Positions 41,972 through 50,925 are shown, numbered from the stretch's first letter. The stretch is DNA of 64,000 nt from Thermoplasmata archaeon (GCA_022750115.1 JAKIWI010000009.1:1-64000); one strand, 5' to 3'. Translations and numbers: made by a program. The notes: generated by a model not told the origin, from the letters alone.

Positions 41972-42628
41972 ATGGCGGCCTCGCCACCTCAACCGCCCCC
42001 CACTCGAGCGACGGGGTTCATCGTGGGCTTGTTCGTCTTCTCCCTGTTGATCGGGGTCGTAGTGCTGTATCTCGGGCTCTCCGGGGGCTTGGGTGGCCCG
42101 ATCCCCGGCACGCACCCGGGAAACGGTATCTCCGGGCCTCCGAGCCCCACATCCTGCGAAGGGAAGGACAAGCTCGGCAACTTCACCTTCAGCTTCGTCG
42201 CGGGGATCCGGGGGAGCTTCTCCTACAACGGGAGTCATCCCGGGCCGTGCGTCGCCGTCGTCGTGGGGAGTCACGTGACGGTGAAGTTCTCCGTCGCCGA
42301 GGACGCCGGACAGAACCACACATGGGTCCTGGTGAACGCGTCGAACGCCTCGACCGCCCTCTCGCAGCCCGCGTTCCCGGGCGCGGGGTTCTCGGGGCCC
42401 CAGCGGTTCGTCGGCATCGCGCCGGGCGAGGCGAAGACGTTCCAATTCAACGCCACGACCGTCGGGGCGTACCAGTACATTTGCGAGGTCTCCGGCCACT
42501 ACGATGTCGGGATGTGGGGATGGTTCAACGTGACGGCCCCGGGCGGCGCGACCGCGGTCGGCATCGGCGACCCCTCCGCACCGGTCTCCGCGGCCGGAGT
42601 GAGCCTTCGTTCGGACTCCCCGAGATAA
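41972..42628 (+). CDS. membrane-anchored cupredoxin (type 1 copper protein)
   Basis: 218 residues. A membrane helix (TGFIVGLFVFSLLIGVVVLYLGL, about 14-36) anchors the protein. The external part has a plastocyanin/azurin-like fold with the copper ligands His116 (QNHTW), Cys171 (YICEVSGH), His176 and Met181. It probably carries electrons at the outer membrane face, for example to a terminal oxidase, none of which is in the window. ATG 41972 puts the helix at the N-terminus. A 37-residue membrane protein gene follows after 28 bases. Confidence 0.92.
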   Translation: MAASPPQPPPTRATGFIVGLFVFSLLIGVVVLYLGLSGGLGGPIPGTHPGNGISGPPSPTSCEGKDKLGNFTFSFVAGIRGSFSYNGSHPGPCVAVVVGSHVTVKFSVAEDAGQNHTWVLVNASNASTALSQPAFPGAGFSGPQRFVGIAPGEAKTFQFNATTVGAYQYICEVSGHYDVGMWGWFNVTAPGGATAVGIGDPSAPVSAAGVSLRSDSPR

Positions 42629-42630
42629 AC
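42621..42630 (+). promoter_or_regulatory. TATA-like box before the 37-residue gene
   Basis: GAGATAAACC overlaps the cupredoxin stop codon (TAA at 42626-42628) and lies 27-36 bases before ATG 42657. Confidence 0.4.
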
Positions 42631-42656
42631 CCGGAGGCGCCTCCCCAGGTAGGGCC

Positions 42657-42770
42657 ATGACCGGCACGACCAACGTCGACGACGGCGGCAACCTCGGCTG
42701 GATCGCGGGGTTCGCGATCATCCTGGCCGTGCTGGCGGGCGCCGCCTCGCTCTGGATCTACTACCACTGA
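42657..42770 (+). CDS. 37-residue single-helix membrane protein
   Basis: A short gene: MTGTTNVDDGGNLGWIAGF then a hydrophobic helix with AIILAVLAGAASLWIYYH at the end. It has one membrane span and an acidic outside or inside tail. A TATA-like GAGATAAACC at 42621-42630 gives a leaderless start 27-36 bases downstream, and ATG follows a GGTAGGG stretch. The partner is probably the cupredoxin just upstream, like the small subunits of respiratory complexes; this is inference. Confidence 0.6.
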   Translation: MTGTTNVDDGGNLGWIAGFAIILAVLAGAASLWIYYH

Positions 42771-42789
42771 GAGCGATATGCCGCCCCGG

Positions 42790-43314
42790 TCACGGGCGAC
42801 GGTACAGGTAGACCCGCGTCTCGGGGTCGAAGGAGGTCGGGGTCCAGCCCGGCACCGGATGCCAGTGGCTGACGACCCGGCTCCCCGACCGCAGTTGCGC
42901 CTCGAACGTCGGTCGCAGCCGCTCCATCGCGGCGGGCCACAGGAACACCGCGACGACGGTCGCCTCGCGGAAGTCGAGCGCGAACAGGTTCCCCCATCGG
43001 ATCGTCACGCGCTCCGCCGGTCCGCCGAGCCAACGCCGCAGCCGCAGGACCGCGACCCGAACGGGCTCCACCTCGACGCCGACGACCCTCGCGCCCCGTT
43101 CGCGCGCCGCCCGGAACACGATCGCGCCCGTGCCCGCGCCGAGGTCGAACACGACGTCCGCGGGGCCGACGTCGGCCCGCGATAGCATCGTGTCGACGAC
43201 GCGCCGGGGCGCCGGTTGATACCCCGCACCGAATGCGAACGAGGCGAACACGAAGTAGACGACGACGATCACGAATGCGGTCGCCGCGACCGCGAGAAGG
43301 ATCAGGAAGCTCAT
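42790..43314 (-). CDS. membrane-anchored SAM-dependent methyltransferase
   Basis: 174 residues. One N-terminal membrane helix (LILLAVAATAFVIVVVYFVFASF) is followed by a Rossmann methyltransferase core: VVFDLGAGTGAIVF (motif I), ARVVGVEVEPVRVAVLRLR (motif II region) and a NLFALDF strand. No NPPY motif is seen. Substrate unknown; anchoring suggests a lipid or quinone. Its ATG overlaps the meaB stop by four bases, so it is the last gene of the B12 unit. Confidence 0.82.
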   Translation of the reverse strand: MSFLILLAVAATAFVIVVVYFVFASFAFGAGYQPAPRRVVDTMLSRADVGPADVVFDLGAGTGAIVFRAARERGARVVGVEVEPVRVAVLRLRRWLGGPAERVTIRWGNLFALDFREATVVAVFLWPAAMERLRPTFEAQLRSGSRVVSHWHPVPGWTPTSFDPETRVYLYRRP

Positions 43315-44297
43315 TTCCGGCGAGCTCGCCGCGCGGGTTTCCGGTGGTCCTCGTAGATCCGGTCGGCGGCGCTCCGCGGGTCGATCCGTCGTCCGACCAC
43401 GTCGTCGAGTAGCCGCGCATCGTCCTCGCTCTGGGCGAGCCGCTCCGAGGTCTCCCGGGCGAGTCGGGCCTGGACGAGACCGACGATCTCTTTGGCGACG
43501 CGGCCGCGTTCGGCCGCCGCGCGCCGCCCGGGTTCGGCGTCCAAAAACGCCTCGTGAGCCTCGATCGCGGTCCACAGTTCGGCGACGCCGGTCCGCTCGC
43601 GGGCGCTCGTCCGGACGACGACCGGGCGCCACCCGTCGCGGGGGGCGCCGAGGCTGACGAGCTCCGAGAGGTCCTTCTCGGCGGCTTCCGCGCCGGGGAG
43701 GTCGGATTTGTTCACCGCGAAGACGTCGGCGATCTCGAACAGCCCGGCCTTCAGACTCTGGACCTCGTCGCCCAAGTGCGGGACGAGGACCACGACGTTC
43801 GTGGAGGCGATGTCGCGGATCTCCACGTCCACCTGACCGCTCCCGACGGTCTCGACGAGGATGACGTCGAATCCGGCGGCATCGAGGAGCCGGACCGTCT
43901 CGCGGGTCGCGGCCGACACCCCGCCCGAACGGCCGCGGCTCGCCATCGACCGGATGAACACGCCGGCATCGGCCGGGTCCCGCTCGATGCGAATTCGATC
44001 CCCGAGGACCGAGCCGCCCGAGAATGGACTCGACGGGTCAACGGCAACGACGGCGACACGATGACCCTTCTCCCGCAGATGCGCGAGGAGGATGTTCAGC
44101 ACCGACGATTTCCCGACGCCGAGGGGGCCGGTGATCCCGATCACGCGGGCTCGCCCCGTGCGGGCGTGGAGAGCTCGCAGCACGGGGCCGACCGCGGGGT
44201 CGCCCCGTTCCACCTGGGAGATCAGTCGAGCGAGCGCGCGCCGGTCGCCGCGCAGAAGGGCGCGAGCGGCCGCGGGAAGGGGCCGGGCCGCCGTCAT
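43311..44297 (-). CDS. meaB: methylmalonyl-CoA mutase-associated GTPase MeaB
   Basis: 328 residues of the G3E family. P-loop GPLGVGKSS (57-65), [24 protein letters not shown], the [44 protein letters not shown] region and NKSDLPGAE are all present. MeaB chaperones delivery of adenosylcobalamin and protects methylmalonyl-CoA mutase. It overlaps the B12-binding subunit gene upstream (44294) and the methyltransferase gene downstream by four bases each. Confidence 0.95.
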   Translation of the reverse strand: MTAARPLPAAARALLRGDRRALARLISQVERGDPAVGPVLRALHARTGRARVIGITGPLGVGKSSVLNILLAHLREKGHRVAVVAVDPSSPFSGGSVLGDRIRIERDPADAGVFIRSMASRGRSGGVSAATRETVRLLDAAGFDVILVETVGSGQVDVEIRDIASTNVVVLVPHLGDEVQSLKAGLFEIADVFAVNKSDLPGAEAAEKDLSELVSLGAPRDGWRPVVVRTSARERTGVAELWTAIEAHEAFLDAEPGRRAAAERGRVAKEIVGLVQARLARETSERLAQSEDDARLLDDVVGRRIDPRSAADRIYEDHRKPARRARRK

Positions 44298-44710
44298 GAG
44301 GGACGGCGGGCGATCCCTCGGGCGGTCCGAACGATCTCTTCGAGGGAGGTTCCAGGCCCGAACACGGCGCGGATCCCAATGCGGCGCAGGCGTTTCGCGT
44401 CGTCGTCGGGGATGATGCCCCCGGCAAACACCGGAACGTCGCGGACCTTGCGCGCCTTCAGGAGCTTGAGAACGCGGGGGAACAGGGCCATGTGGGCTCC
44501 CGAGAGACAGGAGAGTCCGATGAGGTCGACATCCTCCTCGATCGCCGACTCGACGATCTCCTCCGGGGTCTGGCGAAGGCCGGCGTAGATCACTTCCATC
44601 CCGGCGTCGCGGAGGGCCCGGGCCACGACCTTGGCACCGCGGTCGTGACCGTCGAGGCCGGGCTTCGCGATCAGCACCCGGATGGGAGTCTCCGCCGTCG
44701 GCTTCGGCAT
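44294..44710 (-). CDS. mcmA2: methylmalonyl-CoA mutase small, cobalamin-binding subunit
   Basis: 138 residues. The B12 motif is [21 protein letters not shown] (Asp20, His22, Gly25 of DxHxxG), followed by [12 protein letters not shown] and [17 protein letters not shown] with the GG loop. As in archaea and some bacteria, the cobalamin domain is a separate protein. The large substrate-binding subunit is not in the window. ATG 44710 is the only good start. It heads a three-gene unit with meaB and the methyltransferase. Confidence 0.95.
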   Translation of the reverse strand: MPKPTAETPIRVLIAKPGLDGHDRGAKVVARALRDAGMEVIYAGLRQTPEEIVESAIEEDVDLIGLSCLSGAHMALFPRVLKLLKARKVRDVPVFAGGIIPDDDAKRLRRIGIRAVFGPGTSLEEIVRTARGIARRPS

Positions 44711-44759
44711 CCGTCGTACCGAGGGAGCTACGGGGAAAAGGCTTGCGAGGACGCCGACG

Positions 44760-45662
44760 TCAGAGGAGCGCGAACGCGTCCGCGACGAGGTTCCCGAACA
44801 CGGCTCCGAGGATCGCGCCGACCGCGAGCAGGACCACGAACGGGACCTGGGGGGTGACCCACACGAAGGCAACCCCCTTCGCGCGGAGCTCGTCGCGCAG
44901 CCGGATCCGGAGCTGCCGGTCATCGTCCGAACTCTCGATGTCGTCGTCCCGACGGAACGTCGGGTCGGTCACCCAGACGAACCGGTCGGGGAGCTGCTCG
45001 ACCGAGAGGGGATAGCCCGTGAACGTCCGCAGTCCGTTCCAGTGACCGTGGCGGGCGTTTCGGAGCACGAGCGCGAGTGGCACGACAATGGCCGCCAACG
45101 CCCCGTTCATCAGCACCGTCACGGCGAACGGATAGAACGAGAGGATCGAAGCGGCCGGGCCGTTCGGCGCGAGGAGCGTCATCGTATCGAACGGGACCGC
45201 CGCCGCGGCGACCATGACCGCCTTCGCGTCCGCGCCCCCGTAAAGGAGGTTCGCCTCGAACAGGGCGCGGGCGAGGAGCACGCTGACGTACACGGCGATC
45301 GCGGCGACCGGCAGCCCGGTCGGGCCGACCCCGTCGCGCCAACCCACGATCGCCAGGATCACTCCGACCCCGACATAGGTCACGAGCTCGAGGTAGCCGG
45401 CCCACGCCGAGCGCTGTTCGGAGATCATCTCGTCCCAGGGGAGGAGATGCTGGATCACGAAGGCGAGGACGAGGAGCCAGACGAGCAGCGGGACCGTTCC
45501 GCCGGCCCCGACAACGACCCCCTGGAGCCCGCCGCCGAGGAGCGCGATGGCGAGCCAGAGACGGTCATCGACCTCGCGGGTCCGGAGGTCCACGATCGCG
45601 CCGACCGCGAGCCCAACGACCAACACCGCGATCGCGGCGTACGAAAAGTCGACGAGCTGCAT
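44760..45662 (-). CDS. archaeal prepilin peptidase (A24 family)
   Basis: 300 residues with about six to seven membrane helices. Catalytic aspartates are Asp25 ([13 protein letters not shown]) and Asp145 (GGADAKAV), matching the paired Asp of GxGD-type peptidases. A soluble loop ([21 protein letters not shown]) lies between the last helices and extends the C-terminal part. It cleaves the positively charged leader of type IV pilins and archaellins. Likely substrates are the two pilins at 50.9-52.1 kb. A TATA-like CCTAAATC on the minus strand sits about 20 bases before the ATG. Confidence 0.9.
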   Translation of the reverse strand: MQLVDFSYAAIAVLVVGLAVGAIVDLRTREVDDRLWLAIALLGGGLQGVVVGAGGTVPLLVWLLVLAFVIQHLLPWDEMISEQRSAWAGYLELVTYVGVGVILAIVGWRDGVGPTGLPVAAIAVYVSVLLARALFEANLLYGGADAKAVMVAAAAVPFDTMTLLAPNGPAASILSFYPFAVTVLMNGALAAIVVPLALVLRNARHGHWNGLRTFTGYPLSVEQLPDRFVWVTDPTFRRDDDIESSDDDRQLRIRLRDELRAKGVAFVWVTPQVPFVVLLAVGAILGAVFGNLVADAFALL

Positions 45663-45696
45663 CGAGGCGCCGGGGCCGATTTAGGTCCCCGCTACC

Positions 45697-45706
45697 TATT
45701 TAAACC
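45697..45706 (+). promoter_or_regulatory. TATA box of the S6e/aIF2-gamma operon
   Basis: TATTTAAACC lies 37-46 bases before ATG 45743 in the divergent gap with the prepilin peptidase gene. The sequence is a near-ideal archaeal box. Confidence 0.65.
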
Positions 45707-45742
45707 GAGTGAAACTGGCGCGGCCGTTTCCGACGAGGCCAC

Positions 45743-46120
45743 ATGGTCGAGTTCAAGCTGGTAATCTCCGACGGGGGGACGTCGTACGCCCGGACCGTCG
45801 GCGATCCACAGTCGGCCGGGTTCCTGGGTAAGCGGATCGGCGAGTCGGTCGGTGGTGAACTGATCGGGCTCGCGGGCTACACGTTCGCGATCCGTGGCGG
45901 GACCGACAAGAGCGGTTTCCCACTTCGCCCGGACCTGCCCGGCGCCCGCCAGACGCGCATCCTGGTCGGCGAGGGATTCGGCTTCCACGCCCCGCGCCAC
46001 GGGATGCGACGGCGGCGGACCTACCGCGGCAACGCGATCAGCGAAGACACCGTCCAGGTGAACCTCGTCGTCGAGCAGAAGGGGCCGAAGCCGCTCCCGG
46101 AGCTGCTCGGCGCGTCATGA
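45743..46120 (+). CDS. rps6e: 30S ribosomal protein S6e (eS6)
   Basis: 125 residues, the archaeal form without the long eukaryotic tail. FKLVISDGGTSYARTVGDPQSAGFLGKRIGE and GYTFAIRGGTDKSGFPLRPDLPGARQTRILV are characteristic, with GMRRRRTYRGNAISEDTVQVNLVV at the end. It is an archaeal/eukaryotic small-subunit protein. Its stop overlaps the aIF2-gamma ATG, a conserved archaeal pairing. Confidence 0.97.
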   Translation: MVEFKLVISDGGTSYARTVGDPQSAGFLGKRIGESVGGELIGLAGYTFAIRGGTDKSGFPLRPDLPGARQTRILVGEGFGFHAPRHGMRRRRTYRGNAISEDTVQVNLVVEQKGPKPLPELLGAS

Positions 46121-47352
46121 AGGCTCCGCGACAACCCGAGGTCAACATCGGCCTGGTCGGCCACGTCGACCACGGGAAGACCACCCTCACTCAGTCGCTC
46201 ACCGGCGAGTGGACCGACCGCCACTCCGAGGAACTGCGTCGGGGCATCTCGATCAAGCTCGGCTACGCCGACGCCGCGTTCTACAACTGCCCGAACGAGC
46301 CGTTCCCCACGGGCTACGGCACCGAGCCGAAGTGTCCGATCGATGGCGCGAAGGCGACGTTCCTGCGCGCGGTCTCGTTCGTCGACGCACCCGGCCACGA
46401 GACCCTCATGGCAACGATGCTCAGCGGCGCCGCGATCATGGACGGCGCGCTGCTCCTCGTCGCCGGGAATGAGCACTGCCCCCAGCCCCAGACGCGGGAA
46501 CACCTCTACGCCCTCGATATCATCGGCGTCCGAAAGGTCGTCGTCGTGCAGAACAAGATCGACCTGCTCACCGACGAGCAGGCGAAGGCGAACTACGAGG
46601 AGATCGTCCAATTCCTGAAGGACTCTCCGATCGAGGGGGCGCCGGTGGTGCCGATCTCGGCGAACCATCGCGTCAACATCGATGCCCTGATCGCCACGAT
46701 CGAGGCCACGATCCCGACCCCCGTGCGTGACCCGACCAAGCCGCCGCTGATGTACGTCGCGCGGTCGTTCGATGTCAACCGGCCCGGAACCACGGCGAAG
46801 GACCTCCGCGGCGCCGTGCTCGGCGGCTCGCTCGTCGCGGGCCACCTCGCCATCGGCGACGAGATCGAGATCCGGCCGGGGGGCGCCGGGCTTCCCGAGG
46901 GCCGCGCGGAGTCGCTCCGGACGAAGATCACGAGTCTCGTGTCGGGGGGCATCTCGCTTGACAAGTTGAAGCCGGGCGGCCTCGCCGCCGTCGGCACCAG
47001 CCTCGACCCGGCGCTCGCGAAGGCGGACGGCCTCACCGGCCGGCTCGTGGGAACTCCCGGCACGCTCCCCCCCGTCACCCAGAAGATCCGCCTGAAGGTC
47101 ACGCTCCTCGACCGGGTCCTCGGCGCCACCCGCGAGACCAAGGTCGAGAAGATCCGCTCGAGCGAGCTCCTCGGTCTCACCGTTGGAACCACGATCACCG
47201 CCGGCAAGGTCACGAGCGCCCGGAACGACGAGATCGAGCTCACGCTCAGCCGGTCCGTCACCGTGTTTCCGGGGAGCCGAGTCGCCATCTCCCGCAAGCT
47301 GAACGCCTGGCGATTGATCGGCTACGGCCTCGTCGAGGGGGGCGGAAAGTGA
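46117..47352 (+). CDS. eif2g: translation initiation factor aIF2 subunit gamma
   Basis: 411 residues. GTPase motifs are GHVDHGKTT (15-23), DAPGHE and NKID; the switch region has [18 protein letters not shown]. Domains II and III follow ([22 protein letters not shown]). The zinc knuckle normally has four Cys; here only Cys58 and Cys73 are seen (YNCPN and EPKCPID), so the site may be degenerate. The factor carries Met-tRNAi to the small subunit. ATG overlaps S6e, and the Trm112-like GTG overlaps its stop. Confidence 0.97.
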   Translation: MKAPRQPEVNIGLVGHVDHGKTTLTQSLTGEWTDRHSEELRRGISIKLGYADAAFYNCPNEPFPTGYGTEPKCPIDGAKATFLRAVSFVDAPGHETLMATMLSGAAIMDGALLLVAGNEHCPQPQTREHLYALDIIGVRKVVVVQNKIDLLTDEQAKANYEEIVQFLKDSPIEGAPVVPISANHRVNIDALIATIEATIPTPVRDPTKPPLMYVARSFDVNRPGTTAKDLRGAVLGGSLVAGHLAIGDEIEIRPGGAGLPEGRAESLRTKITSLVSGGISLDKLKPGGLAAVGTSLDPALAKADGLTGRLVGTPGTLPPVTQKIRLKVTLLDRVLGATRETKVEKIRSSELLGLTVGTTITAGKVTSARNDEIELTLSRSVTVFPGSRVAISRKLNAWRLIGYGLVEGGGK

Positions 47353-47531
47353 AGCCGGACCTGATGGAGATCCTCTGCTGCCCAGTCTGCAAGGGCGACC
47401 TGACGCTCACGACGACGAAGAAGGACGGGCCCGAGATCGTCGTCGGCAACCTGCACTGCGCGAAGTGCAAGATCGACTACCCGATCGAGGATGGGATCCC
47501 GAACCTCCTCCCGCCCGAAGACCGCGACTAG
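47349..47531 (+). CDS. Trm112-like zinc protein
   Basis: 60 residues. It starts [20 protein letters not shown] and has a second pair in [21 protein letters not shown]. This CPxCxG...CxxC...YPIxxGIPxLLP layout marks the Trm112/YcaR family. Trm112 proteins activate and stabilise methyltransferases that modify tRNA, rRNA and release factor. GTG 47349 overlaps the aIF2-gamma stop. A palindrome (GGGGGCCCCC near 47542-47551) follows the stop and may end the transcript. Confidence 0.9.
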   Translation: MKPDLMEILCCPVCKGDLTLTTTKKDGPEIVVGNLHCAKCKIDYPIEDGIPNLLPPEDRD

Positions 47532-47555
47532 GGCGCCGAACGGGGGGCCCCCTCG

Positions 47556-47987
47556 CTAGGGGTGTCCGAAGTAGTAGCCGAACAGAACGAAGAACAGCAC
47601 TCCGCAGGCGATCACCGACGGAAGGAGCCAAGCGGCCGAGCCCCGGGTCCGCCCCTCGACGGAGCTCCCGACGGTCACGACGGGGATCGAGAAGGTGAGC
47701 CAGTAGCCGGAGAGCACGACCTGGTAGAGCGCGCGGGACGTTCGGTTTCCCGACGGGTCATGGATCGAGAGAGAGACCACGAGGATCACGGACAGCACGA
47801 GGAAAGCGAGGTCGACGCCCGCCGCCTCGAAGAACCCCTCGAGGGCCCGCTTCCGCCGCGGGTAGCGTCGCTGCAGCACCCACAGCATGAGCACGAACAG
47901 GCCGAGGGACGCGACGAGGACGAAGAAGCCGGGCACGCCGAGCGCGAGGGAGTAGGGCCCGGGGCCCGGTGCTGGTGGCCACCCCAT
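47556..47987 (-). CDS. small membrane protein of unknown function
   Basis: 143 residues with four hydrophobic segments (LGVPGFFVLVASLGLFVLML; VDLAFLVLSVILVVSL; YQVVLSGYWLTFSIPVVTV; LLPSVIACGVLFFVLFGYYF). A basic loop (QRRYPRRKRALEGFFEAAG) lies after the first segment. No family recognised. It starts 9 bases after the cyclase gene stop and is probably cotranscribed with it. Confidence 0.65.
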   Translation of the reverse strand: MGWPPAPGPGPYSLALGVPGFFVLVASLGLFVLMLWVLQRRYPRRKRALEGFFEAAGVDLAFLVLSVILVVSLSIHDPSGNRTSRALYQVVLSGYWLTFSIPVVTVGSSVEGRTRGSAAWLLPSVIACGVLFFVLFGYYFGHP

Positions 47988-47996
47988 ACCGATGTC

Positions 47997-48641
47997 CTAG
48001 GTCGGGAGGAGGACGGCGCGGCACGGGGCTCCGTCGCCGCCGGCGAGGCGGAGCGGGAGACACCGGAGCTCGTACGAACCCGCGGGGGCGCCCGCCAGCT
48101 GCAACCCCTCGAGGATCAGCACGCCGCGACCGAGAAGGGCGTGGTGGACCGGGAACTTCCCCGTCGGGTCCGACTCGATGCTCAGCGCGTCGATCCCGAC
48201 GAGCCGGACCGCGGTGGAAGCCAGAGCGACGGCGCCCGATGGCGAGAGGGCAACGAAGTCGTCGAAAAAGGCGCTCCCGGCCGCCCAACGGGACGAGTTC
48301 GCCGTACGGAACAGTACCCGCGTCGTCCTGGTCGGAATCTTGGCGACCTCGGCGGGGCCGATCGCCCGTGTCCCCGGTTCCACGTCAACGACCTGGCATG
48401 GGCCGTTCAGGACACCGAGGTCCAGGGCATCGGTCGCGAGTCCTCCCGGAAGGAAGTGGAGCGGCGGATCGACATGGGTTCCCGTGTGCGAGCCGAACGT
48501 CCAGAGCGACAAGTTGTACGGGTCCCCCCGGTCGATCCGGTGGACCGGTGCCGTCACAACGGCCGGGTCGCCCGGGAACGATGGCATGCCGGGGTGCACG
48601 GCCATCGAAACGTCGATCGGACGCGCGCGATCTCCCGCCAT
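47997..48641 (-). CDS. cyclase family / kynurenine formamidase-like metal hydrolase
   Basis: 214 residues. The cyclase (PF04199) metal-binding motif is HTGTHVDPPLHF with the preceding DVSMAVHPGMPSFPGDP strand; a second part has RLVGIDALSIESDPTGKFPVHHALLG. The metal ligands are His, His and Asp of HxGTHxDxPxH. Members hydrolyse formamides or cyclic carboxylates; the substrate here is unknown. ATG 48641 shares a 65-base divergent gap with the membrane protein at 48707. Confidence 0.9.
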   Translation of the reverse strand: MAGDRARPIDVSMAVHPGMPSFPGDPAVVTAPVHRIDRGDPYNLSLWTFGSHTGTHVDPPLHFLPGGLATDALDLGVLNGPCQVVDVEPGTRAIGPAEVAKIPTRTTRVLFRTANSSRWAAGSAFFDDFVALSPSGAVALASTAVRLVGIDALSIESDPTGKFPVHHALLGRGVLILEGLQLAGAPAGSYELRCLPLRLAGGDGAPCRAVLLPT

Positions 48642-48674
48642 TGGAGTTCCTCGTGCGACTGCCGCCGCCCGCGC

Positions 48675-48682
48675 GTTAATAC
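48675..48682 (+). promoter_or_regulatory. TATA-like box of the two-repeat membrane protein gene
   Basis: GTTAATAC lies 25-32 bases before ATG 48707, again matching leaderless transcription. Confidence 0.55.
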
Positions 48683-48706
48683 GTTCGCCCGCATCGGGCC
48701 GCCCGG

Positions 48707-49414
48707 ATGCTCTCGCTCGCGCTCTCCGTCCCGGCGCTGATCATCGCGTTCGTGATCACGGTCACCGAAATGACCGAGGTCGTCGCTCTGGTCTTCGCGG
48801 TATCCTCGGAGGCCGACCGGCTCCGCGCGGGAGCCCTCGGGGCCATTGCCGGCACGGGGGTGATCGCCCTGATCGCAATCGTTGCCGGGGCCGCCCTCGA
48901 AGCGCTCCCGTCGAAGGACCTGCTCGGCGCCGCGGCGGTCGTCCTCGGGGCGTTCGGCGTGTTCCTGTTCCGCAGCACCCTGAAGAGCTACCGGAAGGCC
49001 CGCAACCCTGCCTCGGCACACGCTCCAGCGGCCCACCGCGCCCTCCACTTCGCGAGCGGCTTCTCCGTCGGCGCCGTCGAGGCGACCGAGGCGGTCATCG
49101 TGCTGCTTGCCCTGGCGGCCGGCGGCGCCGCGACGTCGGCGATCCTCGGGGCTCTCGCGGGGGGCGGCATCCTGGTCGTCGCCGCGCTGATCGTCCGCGA
49201 GCGGATCCGCCGGATCAAGGTCCCGACGCTCAAGCTCGCGGGCACCTCCATGCTGTTCTCGTTCGCGGTCTTCTGGGCGGGTGAGGTCTACGGCGTCAGC
49301 TGGCCCGGCTCGGACCTTATCCTGATCCCAATGTTCCTGGTCGCCGTCGTCCTCGTCCGGGGCGCCGTCGCCCTCGTGATGTCGCGCGACGTGCCGGTCG
49401 AGCCCAAGGGTTAA
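48707..49414 (+). CDS. two-repeat membrane protein, putative cation transporter
   Basis: 235 residues with six to seven hydrophobic helices arranged as an internal repeat. The first repeat has ITVTEMTEVVALVF, the second GAVEATEAVIVLLAL. The repeated E-x-TE acidic motif in a membrane helix resembles GDT1/TMEM165-type or COG4280-type transporters, which carry Ca2+ or Mn2+ or are uncharacterised. Assignment to a family is tentative; the repeated acidic motif is seen directly. ATG 48707 follows the TATA-like box closely. Confidence 0.7.
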   Translation: MLSLALSVPALIIAFVITVTEMTEVVALVFAVSSEADRLRAGALGAIAGTGVIALIAIVAGAALEALPSKDLLGAAAVVLGAFGVFLFRSTLKSYRKARNPASAHAPAAHRALHFASGFSVGAVEATEAVIVLLALAAGGAATSAILGALAGGGILVVAALIVRERIRRIKVPTLKLAGTSMLFSFAVFWAGEVYGVSWPGSDLILIPMFLVAVVLVRGAVALVMSRDVPVEPKG

Positions 49415-49439
49415 GGGTCGCGGAGAGCGCGAAGGCACG

Positions 49440-50780
49440 ATGCCGGCGCGCCGACGACCGGACCCCGAGGACGACGTCCCGGAGGACGAGGAGGAGCCGG
49501 TCGCACCGCGGCGCCCGACCCATCCGAGGCGCTCGCATCGGTCCGCCGGACGCCGAACAAGGTCCGCGCCCGAACCGTGGTCGATCCGGGGCGACGACCC
49601 GGACGAGGAGCCGCCCGTCGAGGAGTCTGAGGCCGCCGACGACGAGCCGGGATTCTTCCACCGACCGAAGCGCCCCGTGTTCTACCGCGCGCGCGACGCG
49701 TGGTGGTTCGAGCCGCTCATCGCGCTGATGATCATCGTCGTCCTGCTCGCCGGCCTCTACGCCTACACCCAGAACTGGCCGCCGATGTACGTCGTCGAGT
49801 CGTCCAGCATGCAGCATGGAACGAACGACGTCGTCGGGCTGATCAACACGGGGGACCTCGTCCTTGCCCAGCAGACGACGGCCAGCACGATCGTGCCGTA
49901 CATCGTCGGCCTGCAGACCGGCTATCGTACTTACGGCGAGTACGGGGACGTGCTCCTCTACCACCCGAACGGGGACACGGCGCCCGCCCCGATCATCCAT
50001 CGGGCGATCCTCTACCTCTCCTACAACGCGAACGGCAGCTACGATGCCTCCCAGCTCGGGAGTCTCGCGTGCGGCCCGGCGGCCGACCGGGTGTACCAGG
50101 CGTCCACGCCCAACGGCTGCGGCACCGTTGGCCTCCGAGGGACGCTCGAGTTGTTCGACATCGGTTGGCAGTCGGTCACCGTCAACATCACGCTCAGCGA
50201 CCTCGGCCACCACTCGGGCTTCCTCACGATGGGGGACAACAACATCAACCCCGGGACTCAGACCGGGGACCAGGACCAACCCGGGCTGTCCACGCTCGTG
50301 TCGCCCAGCTGGGTCATCGGCGTGGCGCGCGGGATGCTCCCGTGGGTGGGGGCGCTCAAGCTCCTCCTGGGCGGCGACTCGAGCGAGGTCCCCTCCCAGT
50401 CGTGGGCGTTCCTCGGCATCTCCATTGCCGGGATCTTCCTCCTCGGGGCGCTCATCCACTTCGGGCTGCGCGCCGAAGGCGTCGAGGACGAGCGGCGCAA
50501 GGCGCTCGAAGAGGAAGAGGCACAATCGGAAGTCGACCGCCCCTCCCGCCTCGGTGGCCTACGCGGCTGGTTCTCCCGTTCCGCTGACGACGAGGAGGAG
50601 GAAGGGTCCGACGGCGATTCCGCGGACGATCCCGAATCCCCCCGGCACGGCCGGCCGAAGCCCGGGCGGTCGCTCCGGAGGGTGGGAGGGCGACCCCGAC
50701 CTACAGTTCGTCGGGGTGAGTCCCGATCGAAGGACTCCAAGCGCTCCCGGCCCCCGGGCGGCGAAGCGGGCGAACTCTAG
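49440..50780 (+). CDS. signal peptidase I, archaeal Sec11 type, with long disordered tails
   Basis: 446 residues; the catalytic core is only about 220. A 75-residue Pro/Asp/Glu/Arg-rich N-terminus precedes the first membrane helix (PLIALMIIVVLLAGLYAY). Catalytic Ser123 lies in VVESSSMQHG, His187 in APIIHRAILYL and Asp266 in TMGDNN; the His instead of Lys marks the archaeal/ER type. A second helix (FLGISIAGIFLLGALIHFGL) is followed by about 100 charged residues. It cleaves Sec signal peptides at the outer membrane face, possibly those of the proteins at 60-62 kb. Confidence 0.93.
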   Translation: MPARRRPDPEDDVPEDEEEPVAPRRPTHPRRSHRSAGRRTRSAPEPWSIRGDDPDEEPPVEESEAADDEPGFFHRPKRPVFYRARDAWWFEPLIALMIIVVLLAGLYAYTQNWPPMYVVESSSMQHGTNDVVGLINTGDLVLAQQTTASTIVPYIVGLQTGYRTYGEYGDVLLYHPNGDTAPAPIIHRAILYLSYNANGSYDASQLGSLACGPAADRVYQASTPNGCGTVGLRGTLELFDIGWQSVTVNITLSDLGHHSGFLTMGDNNINPGTQTGDQDQPGLSTLVSPSWVIGVARGMLPWVGALKLLLGGDSSEVPSQSWAFLGISIAGIFLLGALIHFGLRAEGVEDERRKALEEEEAQSEVDRPSRLGGLRGWFSRSADDEEEEGSDGDSADDPESPRHGRPKPGRSLRRVGGRPRPTVRRGESRSKDSKRSRPPGGEAGEL

Positions 50781-50798
50781 GCCCGACCCGATCGCCGA

Positions 50799-50820
50799 GC
50801 CCCCCTCCTACCAGGGGGGC
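50799..50820 (+). terminator. perfect 8-bp GC hairpin after signal peptidase
   Basis: GCCCCCCT and AGGGGGGC enclose a 6-base loop, 19 bases after the signal peptidase stop. No strong T-run follows on the plus strand. It may end or protect the mRNA 3' end. Confidence 0.4.
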
Positions 50821-50867
50821 CCAGTTCTGCGTCGCATGGTCGGCTTCGAGCCCGGTCCGAATTTCGG

Positions 50868-50925
50868 AAAAAAGGGTTGGCTGGAAAGGGTTGGTCCGCG
50901 ACTCTCCCGAGCCCTTACGGGAGAG
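50868..50925 (-). terminator. hairpin and T-tracts at the end of the pilin genes
   Basis: CTCTCCCG (50902-50909) and CGGGAGAG (50918-50925) form a perfect 8-bp stem whose loop contains the TAA stop of the downstream pilin. Reading on in the minus direction, pyrimidine tracts follow, ending in CCCTTTTTT (about 50878-50870). Archaeal termination relies on T-runs, so this is a plausible end of pilin transcription. Confidence 0.55.

Noticed and set aside
50781-50914. Possible tRNA or small RNA in the gap after signal peptidase
   Set aside because: I could fold only a terminator-like hairpin, a second hairpin across the pilin stop and T-tracts on the minus strand. No cloverleaf or C/D box pair was found.
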